NCBI GenBank assembly: GCA_023269335.1
Contig: JAHFTM010000020.1
Location: forward strand, 1,220-13,157
Length of the DNA stretch: 11,938 bases
Reading direction: 5' to 3'
DNA from: Chlamydiia bacterium
GTDB taxonomy: Bacteria; Chlamydiota; Chlamydiia; Chlamydiales; FEN-1388
Below the pieces are notes generated by a model. That model had not been told where the DNA came from. It was given only the letters and a program-made list of their open reading frames with translations, and did no database searches. Shown piece after piece: positions 1 to 6,436 of this stretch. Every line of letters starts with the position of its first letter. The stretch's first letter is position 1. A program made the position numbers and the translations under genes.

Positions 1-1743
1 TTTGTCGGCTTGCCGCCTTATTGTGGGTTAATGTCAACGATTTTTGGTACGGGTATTTGTGCATTATTTGGTTCATCCAGGCACCTTGTCATTGGACCAA
101 ACAATACTACGGTGCTTCTTGTGCAGTCAGCAACTGCGGCGATCCTTTACAAGTACTACCCAGGGCTGCCTGACCCTATGAAGGGGCAGATTGCCTTGCA
201 GGTGATGGCAGCACTGCTTCTTTTCGTAGGGCTTTTTCAGATACTTTCAGGTGTCTTTAAGATGGGCCGTGTCATTCAATTTGCCAGTATTCCCGTAGTT
301 ATAGGCTATATTTTAGGCTCATCGTTTGCAATTTCTTTGGAGCAGCTGTATAACTTGATCGGCATTGAGACGGTAGGCGAGCAGGTGACGCTTTTTGAAA
401 AAATGCACGATTTTGTGAGGCACATAAACGATATCCATCCGCCTACGGCCCTTGTGGGAGTTGTAAGCCTGACAGTGCTCTTTGCCTTAAGAAAAATAAA
501 ACTTGTCGTTCCGGCCTCTTTAGCGATGATTCTCATAGTAACGCCACTTGTTTATCTATTTCACTTACAGGATATCCAAGATCATACAGGCAGGACGCTG
601 AGCATCATTGGCGATCAAGGCCGCATTGAAGCTGTAGTGCCAAGCCTTCAGTTGCCGATATTTGAAATCAGGCTTTTAGACTCTCTTTTACCTGTAGCTT
701 TTGCCATTGCCCTGATCAGTATGCTTGAAACCACATCTATTGCCAAATCTGTAGCTGCAAATTCGGGCCAGCGCTTACGTGTGAACCAAGAACTTTTTGG
801 CTTGGGGGCCGCAAACTTTTTCCTCGCATTTTTTGGTGCACTTCCTGCATCTGGAAGCATCTCACGCACACAGGTCAACTATGAGAGCGGTGGAAAAACG
901 CGTTTTGCAGCTGTCTTTAGTGCTATTTTTGTAGCCATCGCCGTTGCTTTTTTTGGCACACTCATTCAATACATTCCGCTTTCTGTCCTAGCAGCATTAA
1001 TTATGGCCACTGCAATGCGGGCAGTCGATAGAAAGCAGCTAGGACTCTGTTTGAGAGCGACGCATTCAGATGCCTTTGTATTGATCATGACCTTTCTTTC
1101 CTGTATCTTTTTTAGCCTGCACATTGCCTTTTATATCGGCGTGGTTTTGTCTATTGTCTTGTACTTAAGAAAAGCTGCTAGTCCTGAAGTGATTGAGTAT
1201 GTCTATGACGAAGTGACTGAAGAGCTGAGGCCAAGCTTGCCATCTGAGAAGCAATTAAAAAAGAAAATACGTATTGTCAACATTGAAGGGGAGCTGTTTT
1301 TTGGTGCAGTTGACATCTTTCAATCAGCGCTCAAAGCGATTGCTGAAGATGATGAGGATACGCGCGTGTTTATCATCCGCCTGAAGCATGTGCGTGATAT
1401 AGATGCAACAGCCGCAACAGCGTTGAAGCAGCTGTGTGATTACTTACGTAAAAGTGGTAGATATTTGGTAGTAGCAAGCATACCACCCAGTGTATGGCGT
1501 GTGCTTGAAAACTCTAGGCTTGTTGACTATATCGGAAAAGATAATCTTTATCTTTTTGATGAACAAAACCCCGCTCTTTCTATTGAGAAGGCGCTTGAAC
1601 GTGCGTGGCTGCTTGCTAGTAGTGTGAAAGCTGCTCCTAATGGGCATCTAAAAGTAGTAGATGAGCGTATAAAGCTAGCGCCTGCTAAGTCAAAAAATTT
1701 CCTTACACGCATCCTGCAAGCCTTCAAGGGTAGATTTTTTTAA
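1..1743 (+). CDS. SulP/SLC26-family anion transporter with C-terminal STAS domain (5'-truncated by window edge)
   Basis: Inner-membrane SulP-type transporter, likely moving sulfate, bicarbonate or another small anion; the substrate cannot be read from sequence. The reading frame is open from base 1, so the first codons (F-V-G-L-P-P-Y-C-G-L) continue a gene that starts outside the window; the TTG at base 10 is not a convincing start. Roughly 50-60 N-terminal residues are probably missing. Family hallmarks seen: GLPPxxGL followed by the ALFGSSRHLVIGP motif near bases 60-110, the SMLETTSIAK helix near 720-750, and NQELFGLGAANF with ALPASGSISRTQVN near 785-880. After about ten hydrophobic segments, a cytoplasmic STAS domain spans about 1265-1600, with the conserved Asp of the DIDATAATAL loop at 1402-1404, and a short basic tail follows. 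No neighbour suggests a pathway. Family assignment is firm; substrate is open. Confidence 0.93.
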   Translation, partial: FVGLPPYCGLMSTIFGTGICALFGSSRHLVIGPNNTTVLLVQSATAAILYKYYPGLPDPMKGQIALQVMAALLLFVGLFQILSGVFKMGRVIQFASIPVVIGYILGSSFAISLEQLYNLIGIETVGEQVTLFEKMHDFVRHINDIHPPTALVGVVSLTVLFALRKIKLVVPASLAMILIVTPLVYLFHLQDIQDHTGRTLSIIGDQGRIEAVVPSLQLPIFEIRLLDSLLPVAFAIALISMLETTSIAKSVAANSGQRLRVNQELFGLGAANFFLAFFGALPASGSISRTQVNYESGGKTRFAAVFSAIFVAIAVAFFGTLIQYIPLSVLAALIMATAMRAVDRKQLGLCLRATHSDAFVLIMTFLSCIFFSLHIAFYIGVVLSIVLYLRKAASPEVIEYVYDEVTEELRPSLPSEKQLKKKIRIVNIEGELFFGAVDIFQSALKAIAEDDEDTRVFIIRLKHVRDIDATAATALKQLCDYLRKSGRYLVVASIPPSVWRVLENSRLVDYIGKDNLYLFDEQNPALSIEKALERAWLLASSVKAAPNGHLKVVDERIKLAPAKSKNFLTRILQAFKGRFF

Positions 1744-1788
1744 CTTTGAGCCTGTTTTGCGCTATTTGTGAGATGCTGCTTTGTTTCC

Positions 1789-1816
1789 AGAGATGATTTT
1801 TTATAAAAAAATCTCT
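1789..1816. terminator. A/T-rich stem-loop after the SulP gene, possible terminator
   Basis: AGAGAT plus a T-run pairs with an A-run plus ATCTCT around an ATA loop, with a two-base bulge. The hairpin begins 45 bases after the SulP stop. It has a weak G+C content and no clean T-tract after it, so termination is plausible but not secure. It is roughly symmetric and could act on either strand. Confidence 0.35.
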
Positions 1817-1960
1817 CCAAGTTCGTCTCGTCCACGCATATTTCTTTTGTTGTCACAGTGATGTCCGAATCAATAATCAAAAGTGAAGTGTACAGGCTAA
1901 TATTTTGGCTACTGGGTTCAGTATATTCTCCATTATGATGACATTAGTAAACAAAACGCT

Positions 1961-1999
1961 TGCAAAAAATCGACGACATTTGTCATCGTATTGTTTGCA
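1961..1999. repeat. 39-base near-palindrome in the leader of the 2025-2249 gene (operator or RNA hairpin)
   Basis: The left half TGCAAAAAATCGACGACA and the reverse complement of the right half, TGCAAACAATACGATGACA, match at all but two positions plus one extra base. The core CGACGACA-TT-TGTCATCG is an 8-base inverted repeat with one mismatch. It ends 10 bases before the Shine-Dalgarno sequence of the downstream small gene. It could be a dimeric repressor operator or an mRNA stem controlling translation. A further GATGACA half-site lies near 1936-1942. Confidence 0.6.
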
Positions 2000-2009
2000 T
2001 TTCAACAAG

Positions 2010-2015
2010 AAGGAG
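2010..2015 (+). promoter_or_regulatory. Strong ribosome binding site for the small gene at 2025
   Basis: AAGGAG sits 9 bases before the ATG at 2025. A second purine-rich copy (AAAGGAG) directly abuts the ATG and is too close to work. The well-spaced first copy is the main reason to believe that this short gene is translated. Confidence 0.7.
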
Positions 2016-2024
2016 TGAAAGGAG

Positions 2025-2249
2025 ATGAAGAATTTACAAAAATATGTAATGACAGAAGTACTTAAAGATCATCGTTATTACTACAGCAATGCAAATGACT
2101 TGCTTGTCATATTTTTCCCAAAATTGCGTAGAGCGTATGTTGAGTGGAAAGGAAAAACAACCTGGTATGAGTCAACGTGTACCTATCATGCGATTGGTTT
2201 ACATCTTGAAGCTAATGAGCTGGAGTTGGCTGAAGAAGATACAGAATGA
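2025..2249 (+). CDS. Small protein of unknown function, 74 residues
   Basis: I do not recognise this protein. It starts at an ATG with an optimally spaced AAGGAG, and this supports a real gene. The product is soluble-looking: an N-terminal stretch rich in Lys and aromatic residues (a YYY run at 18-20), a short hydrophobic LLVIFF segment at 26-31, then a basic and aromatic section (KLRRAYVEWKGKTTWYES, 33-50) and an acidic end (LELAEEDTE, 66-74). There is no signal peptide or clear membrane helix. It ends 11 bases from a convergent gene for a Cro/YdaS-like regulator. The 39-base palindrome in its leader suggests regulated expression, perhaps by such a DNA-binding protein. A toxin-antitoxin or phage-derived origin is possible but has no direct support. 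Confidence 0.6.
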   Translation: MKNLQKYVMTEVLKDHRYYYSNANDLLVIFFPKLRRAYVEWKGKTTWYESTCTYHAIGLHLEANELELAEEDTE

Positions 2250-2260
2250 AGTAGAATAGA

Positions 2261-2485
2261 CTAACGCTCCTTAGGTGGCTTTTTTCTCATTTTTCTATCT
2301 CCAAAAAGAATTTCGTCTAGTGAGACTTCACCTTTGGTAAATTCTGAGATTTTTTTAGCTATATCTGGACTGCCTCTACGATTTCCTGAGATAATCGCAT
2401 GAAGATACTGCCGAGAGATATCCAATTTTATTGCAAAAGCTTTAATGCTTATTTTTTCTTTAAAAAGCCATTCATCTATCCACAT
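2261..2485 (-). CDS. Cro/YdaS-like helix-turn-helix DNA-binding protein, 74 residues
   Basis: Small transcriptional regulator. Residues about 11-60 follow the Cro/XRE-type HTH plan: an initial helix with IKAFAIKLDIS, the turn, the recognition helix RQYLHAIISGNR, then GSPDIAKKISEFTKGEVSLDEIL. The ending 'a-k-I-x-x-x-T-x-G-x-V' is typical of phage Cro and YdaS-type proteins. The C-terminus is strongly basic (DRKMRKKPPKER). The ATG at 2485 is preceded by GAGGAG with 6 bases of spacing, an excellent Shine-Dalgarno sequence. Two tandem 20-base repeats lie 113-152 bases upstream and could be its own binding sites (inference). It faces the small unknown gene tail to tail. It may be an orphan phage-type repressor or an antitoxin-like regulator; the fold is more certain than the role. 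Confidence 0.75.
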   Translation of the reverse strand: MWIDEWLFKEKISIKAFAIKLDISRQYLHAIISGNRRGSPDIAKKISEFTKGEVSLDEILFGDRKMRKKPPKER

Positions 2486-2597
2486 AGGTATCTCCTCTGT
2501 AGGGTATTTGAGGACAAGGATCTGATACTGGTCGCCTACAGGTTGCTATATTTTAGGGATCTTTAATGTTCTTGAGCTAAATACTGTCCTCGTCTCC

Positions 2598-2637
2598 AGA
2601 ATATCTTATCATGCGTTAGAATAACTTATCATGCCTT
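2598..2637. repeat. Two head-to-tail 20-base direct repeats upstream of the HTH gene
   Basis: Consensus AGAATAWCTTATCATGCSTT occurs twice with no gap, at 2598-2617 and 2618-2637, differing at two positions. A 20-base period is close to two helical turns, so a protein bound to each copy would sit on nearly the same DNA face. Placement between the divergent HTH gene and the NmrA-like gene suits a shared operator. Confidence 0.6.
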
Positions 2638-2670
2638 CTTTTTCATCACAATGAGAGACAAAATGAGAAA

Positions 2671-2683
2671 CAGGTCAAGCCTG
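2671..2683. other. Short hairpin, CAGG-TCAAG-CCTG
   Basis: A perfect 4-base stem with loop TCAAG. It is weak alone, but a second stronger hairpin with almost the same loop starts 11 bases later. It lies in the long leader of the NmrA-like gene. Confidence 0.3.
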
Positions 2684-2694
2684 CCCATGACAAA

Positions 2695-2712
2695 GCGGCA
2701 TCAAGCTGCCGC
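2695..2712. other. G+C-rich hairpin, GCGGCA-TCAAGC-TGCCGC
   Basis: A perfect 6-base G+C-rich stem with a six-base loop. On the plus strand no T-run follows, so it is not a classical terminator for that strand. On the minus strand TTTGTC follows, which is weak. It lies 112 bases before the NmrA-like start. Confidence 0.4.
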
Positions 2713-2764
2713 ACTCCAAAAATGCTTCGTATTTTGAGAAATAACTCCGAATGAAAAGTAGCAC

Positions 2765-2793
2765 TTGCGGTTCTTGAAGTGAAATACTAAGCT
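2765..2793 (+). promoter_or_regulatory. Possible sigma-70-type promoter for the NmrA-like gene
   Basis: TTGCGG and TAAGCT are separated by 17 bases, and the -10 ends 30 bases before the ATG at 2824. Both hexamers are imperfect (each keeps about four of six consensus bases), so this is only a candidate. Confidence 0.2.
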
Positions 2794-2823
2794 TGTAGGC
2801 ATCACCACCTAAGGAAAAATTAT

Positions 2824-3729
2824 ATGGTAAATAAAGTGTATGCGATTTTGGGCGCCACAGGAAAAATTGGCTTTCCTCTCACTGAAAAACTCTTGCAATT
2901 GGGCCACACAGTAAAAGCCATTGGACGCGATCAGGGAAAGCTTGAGGCTTTAAAAGAAAAAGGTGCTCAGGTGTTTGTTGTGAATGACTTTGAGGATGCC
3001 AATATCTTGAGCGATATTTTTCAAGAAGTGGATGCTGTATTTAGCTTTATTCCACCTGGCTATACTGAAAATGATTATGGCATCTATCAAGACAAGGTTG
3101 GTAAGGCTATCAAAGCGGCCATTGAGAAAAATGATGTGCGCCATGTAGTGAACTTGAGTAGCATTGGTGCAGATCTAGCCGATAAGATAGGTCCGATTAA
3201 AGGTCTTCGTCGCCACGAGACGCGCCTCAACTCACTGCATAAAACCCATGTGCTGCATTTACGTGCAGGCTCCTTTATGGAAAATCTTTTTATGAGCATT
3301 CCCTTGATCATCAAAAATGGCATTTTTGAGGGAGCATTATTTGGCCATTTACGCATTCCGATGGTAGCTACAAAAGACATTGCTGAAAAAGCAGCTTACT
3401 TTTTAACTCGTTTGGATTTCAAAGGCCATACCGTATTTGATTTTGTAGGACCTCGCGCTTTCACTTATACGGAAGCTGCAAGAATACTTGGAAAAGCAAT
3501 AGGTAAACCTGGGTTAAAATATGTGGAGTTTACCTATTTGGATGCTGAGAAAGCTATGGTCAAGTCTGGCATAGCACCAAGTACTGCTCGCTTGATGATG
3601 GAGCTGTATGAGACGATCAACGATGGGGCGATCAAGCCAACGCAAAAAATCACCCCTGAGCATCAAGGCACAACGACACTTGAGGAATTTGCCGCAAGTT
3701 TTGTGCAAGTATTTAAAGAAATGGAATAA
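2824..3729 (+). CDS. NmrA-like NAD(P)-binding Rossmann protein (atypical SDR), 301 residues
   Basis: Cytoplasmic atypical short-chain dehydrogenase of the NmrA / quinone-reductase-like group, acting as an NAD(P)H-dependent reductase or a redox sensor. The N-terminus has the dinucleotide-binding loop GATGKIG (Gly10, Gly13, Gly16) after a beta strand. Arg35 just after the second strand (KAIGRDQ) suggests preference for the phosphorylated cofactor. Residues 70-130 show the usual family features: DAVFSFIPPG, a helix KAIKAAIEKNDVRHVV and the strand LSSIGADL. The C-terminal half (GPRAFTYTEAARILGKAIGK, 211-230) forms the substrate lobe. The classical YxxxK pair is not evident, as in NmrA-type members. 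Length is normal for the family. AAGGA lies 8 bases before the ATG. It ends 9 bases from a convergent gene. The substrate cannot be assigned. Confidence 0.88.
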   Translation: MVNKVYAILGATGKIGFPLTEKLLQLGHTVKAIGRDQGKLEALKEKGAQVFVVNDFEDANILSDIFQEVDAVFSFIPPGYTENDYGIYQDKVGKAIKAAIEKNDVRHVVNLSSIGADLADKIGPIKGLRRHETRLNSLHKTHVLHLRAGSFMENLFMSIPLIIKNGIFEGALFGHLRIPMVATKDIAEKAAYFLTRLDFKGHTVFDFVGPRAFTYTEAARILGKAIGKPGLKYVEFTYLDAEKAMVKSGIAPSTARLMMELYETINDGAIKPTQKITPEHQGTTTLEEFAASFVQVFKEME

Positions 3730-3738
3730 ACCCGAGTT

Positions 3739-4857
3739 TTAATCCACACTCGCTAGATTTAAAAGTGGAGCCGCTCGTCCCCACTTAAGTGGCTGCTCTT
3801 GCAAAGAAAATCGCTCTGCATAGCACATAGAAAGTGTTTGGATCATTTCAGCATCTAGTTGTGAGCAGTTTGCATATGTCAATTTTTGTAACGAATTGTT
3901 TTCTATAAACGCTTGTGCGTCTGCACCCGTTATGCTACCACAATTCACAAGATGTAGTTCTTGAAGTGATGGGAGGTTGTTGATCGCTACACTTAATTCG
4001 TCTATGAACTGATAGGTTTTTAAGTGCAGGCTTGTAAGGCGTTCTAGCTTCTGTAGGCGACTGATCCCTTGATTTGAATAGTTACCGCCGCTCAGACAAA
4101 GTTCTTGAAGGGTAGGGACTTCTGAAATTGAAAGAAGTGCATTATCTGTAAGCTGCGGGTTTACTTCAATGCTTAGCCTTGTAAGATGTCGGCAACCTTT
4201 TAAAAGATTGACGCTTTCGTCTGTAAGCTGTGAAGAGTTTGCTATAAGATTGCGTAGGTTTGGAAAGTAGGCCTGGATGTTTTTAATAGATGCGCTGGTA
4301 AGTTGTACGCCAGAAAGATCGAGAAAATGAACCTGTTTTCCAGCGTTTTGAAAGGCAATTTTTTGTACAAGAGTCAGGCGGTTAAAATCGCCTCCTACTT
4401 GCTTTATAAGATGACTTGCCATCATCTCCTTAGTTGTGATCCATTCAATCAATTGCTGTGTAGCAGTGGCAGCTAGTTTAAGTGCTCTTTCTCTGGCTGC
4501 ATGTTCCTGCATACTAAAAGCAGCAGGAGGGGTAAATAAGCGACTTTGTGCAGTTGCTGGCTGGCCATTTCCTCGGAAGCAATTTTGAGCCGCTCGTGCA
4601 GCCATGTCAGCTGCGGCAGCTGCAAAAGGAGAGACTGGTTGTTGTAAACGAAGCTGCCAGCTATTTCTTAGCTCAGGAGTCATCTCGAATAAAAATAGGG
4701 GTTGTGCTGGTATTTGTTGCAGATAGGCATATCTTGGAAATTGACAAGATGCTGTTTTTCCAGATGTTGCTGGTTGGAGTGTACCACCTGTGCCAATAGT
4801 AAAAATGTCAAGTATTGATAAATAACGAGTTCCTAGAGAATTGTTTGTGTGATTCAT
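3739..4857 (-). CDS. Leucine-rich-repeat protein, candidate T3SS effector, 372 residues
   Basis: The C-terminal half (about 176-345) is built of roughly seven leucine-rich repeats of the cysteine-containing Amn1/F-box-associated kind, with units such as LTDNALLSIS, LQELCLSGGN, LTSLHLK and LQELHLVNCGSIT. The N-terminal 120 residues are low in structure: a Ser/Thr/Asn/Gly-rich start with no signal peptide, then Gln/Pro-rich and Ala-rich stretches (FAAAAADMAARAA, 78-90). A helical segment at 118-155 precedes the repeats; I see no F-box signature. AGGAC lies close to the ATG (spacing 4-5). It is on the same strand as the T3SS genes and 121 bases downstream of the YidD-like gene. Eukaryote-like LRR proteins with a disordered, Ser/Thr-rich N-terminus are common T3SS substrates in chlamydia-like bacteria; effector status is an inference from this and from position. 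Confidence 0.8.
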   Translation of the reverse strand: MNHTNNSLGTRYLSILDIFTIGTGGTLQPATSGKTASCQFPRYAYLQQIPAQPLFLFEMTPELRNSWQLRLQQPVSPFAAAAADMAARAAQNCFRGNGQPATAQSRLFTPPAAFSMQEHAARERALKLAATATQQLIEWITTKEMMASHLIKQVGGDFNRLTLVQKIAFQNAGKQVHFLDLSGVQLTSASIKNIQAYFPNLRNLIANSSQLTDESVNLLKGCRHLTRLSIEVNPQLTDNALLSISEVPTLQELCLSGGNYSNQGISRLQKLERLTSLHLKTYQFIDELSVAINNLPSLQELHLVNCGSITGADAQAFIENNSLQKLTYANCSQLDAEMIQTLSMCYAERFSLQEQPLKWGRAAPLLNLASVD

Positions 4858-4909
4858 ATTGTCCTGAAATTATTTGTTTTTAAATAAAATTATTATGTAT
4901 TTTTTTGTT

Positions 4910-4932
4910 ATTAAAATATACTAATTTTTAAT
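4910..4932. other. A/T-only inverted repeat in the spacer before the LRR gene
   Basis: ATTAAAA (4910-4916) pairs with TTTTAAT (4926-4932) around a 9-base loop. The whole 121-base spacer (4858-4978) is very A+T-rich and must hold any promoter of the LRR gene and any terminator of the preceding operon; I cannot pick out a convincing -35/-10 pair or a G+C-rich terminator. Confidence 0.25.
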
Positions 4933-4978
4933 GAATTTTGGCGATTCGGTATCAATGGGTTTGAATAGTCATCAGAGC

Positions 4979-5374
4979 CTAAGGGATGGGATCATGTTTG
5001 AGGTAATCACCATCACGAGTCTTGTACAATGGATAGATCCACTTACTATTGTTCTCGCGCATCAGTCGGTCGCACCCCAGGTAGAAGCCTGTAAAGAGGC
5101 CATTTTTTTTTGCTGCCTGCAACATATATCGAGAACTGGATGGAAAGTAATGGCTTCTTGGACCATCAGCTTCTGAAATCACCTTTTGATGAAAATGGAC
5201 AAGGGTCTCAAACCCTGCGATTTCCTTTTCTTGGGGCTTGATTTTTTCCTTATTGAGCATATCTGCATCTTTGCCCCAGGGCTCTTCATAGGCGGCATCA
5301 AGGACTGTACTGAAAGAAAATAGGGCACAGATAACCAACAGGGCAGTACAGGTGCTAAGGGATGGTAAGGACAT
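4979..5374 (-). CDS. YidD-like (haemolytic/insertion-efficiency factor family) protein with signal peptide, 131 residues
   Basis: Residues 55-131 follow the YidD plan: FHQKVIS (61-67, family FYQxxIS), GPRSHYFPSSSRY (71-83, family GPRCRFxPTCSxY), a helix LQAAKKNGLFTGFYLGCDRL (85-104) and the terminal DPIP (128-131, family DPVP). Typical YidD proteins are about 70-85 residues and cytoplasmic-face membrane-associated, aiding YidC/Sec insertion. This one has an added N-terminal signal sequence (hydrophobic 9-25, then a possible cleavage near LDAA) and a charged linker. Both cysteines of the family core are serine here. I chose the ATG at 5374 because it begins the signal peptide and has GGA upstream; the ATG at 5434 would overlap the preceding gene and add a polar leader. 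It follows the lipoprotein gene by 43 bases, so likely the same operon. An A9 tract lies at 5103-5111. Confidence 0.75.
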   Translation of the reverse strand: MSLPSLSTCTALLVICALFSFSTVLDAAYEEPWGKDADMLNKEKIKPQEKEIAGFETLVHFHQKVISEADGPRSHYFPSSSRYMLQAAKKNGLFTGFYLGCDRLMRENNSKWIYPLYKTRDGDYLKHDPIP

Positions 5375-5417
5375 AATTTTTCCATTCACCACGATACAAT
5401 TTATTCTCTGGTGGTGT

Positions 5418-6374
5418 CTAAAAACCATAATCAAGCATCAAAATTGGAAAGAGCTTTTCTTTTGACATCGTATCTTGCGCAAGGTGGCTGTAGAGGGTGT
5501 TGTTGTACTGCTTGGCTGCAAGGCCAGCCCCACGAATGCCGCCGACATACCAGCCTAGCTCAAAGCCAGCGGTGATGATACCGGCAGCTGTTTGTCCATG
5601 CTGAAAAAACTGATAGCTTGCCGCAATGAATAATGCGTTGAGAAGAAATGAGGTGGCTGCGCTTTGCGTTTGACCTACATAGTAGTAACCTGCTCCTGGC
5701 AAAAGTGCATTTAAGAGCTCTGCCCTTGTTTGCGATTTTTTATGCTGCTCATAGGTGTTGAGTAGGGATGTAATTTCAGGAGCGCTTGATTTTTTAAGCT
5801 GTGCTAGATTTGCATTGGCAATGGCGTACGAGAGGGTAATCTTATCAGCCTGTGGCTGCGATTTACTTTTCATGAATTGAAAAATAGCTTCAGCTTTTTT
5901 TGTATCCCCATTTCTTACATAAGAATCGTAAAGAATCAGAAGAAGAGCATCGTAGGCGGCAAAGTCGGATGAGTTTACTTTTAGTTTCGACTTTTCAAAG
6001 CTTTCAATTACCTGTTCATACTTGTGTGCTAGCCAGTAAGAAAGAAGAAGGCCATATTCAATTTGAATCTGCCTTTTGGAGTCACTTTCAGCTGAAGATG
6101 AGTCTTGCAGCAAGATGCGAGCACGCTTATAGGCTGTGACTGAGCGAAACAGATCCTGCTCTTTTGCTAGGCTCGAAGCGATAAGGAGCTCTTTTCCCCA
6201 TGCCATCTCTTTTTCTTCAGCACTTAATGGAAAAAATGGAGAGGGGAGTTTTTCTACCAAGTGTGTAGGAGGTGTGTAGCTTAATGTGGGCTTGATTTCT
6301 TCTTGGTGTGTACACGAAGTGACAAGAAAAGGGGCTATCAAAATGAGAACAAATATAAAAGCAGACTTTTGCAT
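5418..6374 (-). CDS. Lipoprotein with TPR-like middle and PGAG-type hydrophobic C-terminus, 318 residues
   Basis: The ATG at 6374 opens a lipoprotein signal: MQK, hydrophobic FIFVLILIAPF, lipobox VTS-Cys21. AGGG sits 9 bases upstream. The in-frame GTG at 6437 touches the secretin stop but would bury the lipobox, so I reject it. Residues about 55-205 are alpha-helical with TPR-like periodicity (AWGKELLIASSLAKEQDLFR, LLLSYWLAHKYEQVIESFEK, DSYVRNGDTKKAEAIFQFM). Residues about 218-290 hold LLNALLPGAGYYYVGQTQSA and two hydrophobic segments (242-254 and 261-281), a pattern seen in small membrane proteins with an LPGxGxxYxG motif. The mature protein is therefore likely envelope-anchored twice, by lipid and by the C-terminal segment. 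It follows the T3SS secretin gene by 62 bases, so it may be a secretin pilotin or accessory factor, but no pilotin motif is visible. Function is unknown. Confidence 0.72.
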   Translation of the reverse strand: MQKSAFIFVLILIAPFLVTSCTHQEEIKPTLSYTPPTHLVEKLPSPFFPLSAEEKEMAWGKELLIASSLAKEQDLFRSVTAYKRARILLQDSSSAESDSKRQIQIEYGLLLSYWLAHKYEQVIESFEKSKLKVNSSDFAAYDALLLILYDSYVRNGDTKKAEAIFQFMKSKSQPQADKITLSYAIANANLAQLKKSSAPEITSLLNTYEQHKKSQTRAELLNALLPGAGYYYVGQTQSAATSFLLNALFIAASYQFFQHGQTAAGIITAGFELGWYVGGIRGAGLAAKQYNNTLYSHLAQDTMSKEKLFPILMLDYGF

Positions 6375-6398
6375 TAGACTTGACCCTTGCGCCGGACG

Positions 6399-6422
6399 TC
6401 TCCCTGGATCTCGCCCTGGATC
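6399..6422. repeat. Tandem 12-base repeat between secretin and lipoprotein genes
   Basis: Two adjacent 12-base units, TCTCCCTGGATC and TCGCCCTGGATC, match at 11 of 12 positions. They sit in a locally G+C-rich 62-base gap. In the lipoprotein frame extended upstream they would read DPGRDPGR, which looks non-coding. Confidence 0.45.
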
Positions 6423-6436
6423 AGAAACAGTGAACA

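Noticed and set aside
10..12. TTG as start of the SulP gene
   Set aside because: The frame is open to base 1 and the family needs more N-terminal sequence; this is a window truncation.
2510..2591. GAGGACA / TGTCCTC inverted pair upstream of the HTH gene
   Set aside because: Only seven bases with 68 bases between them; likely chance.
3727..3755. Bidirectional terminator between the convergent NmrA-like and LRR genes
   Set aside because: Only a 5-base CGAGT/ACTCG stem with a 10-base loop is present, too weak to call.
5375..5434. Earlier ATG for the YidD-like gene
   Set aside because: It overlaps the preceding gene and adds a basic, polar leader ahead of a good signal peptide.
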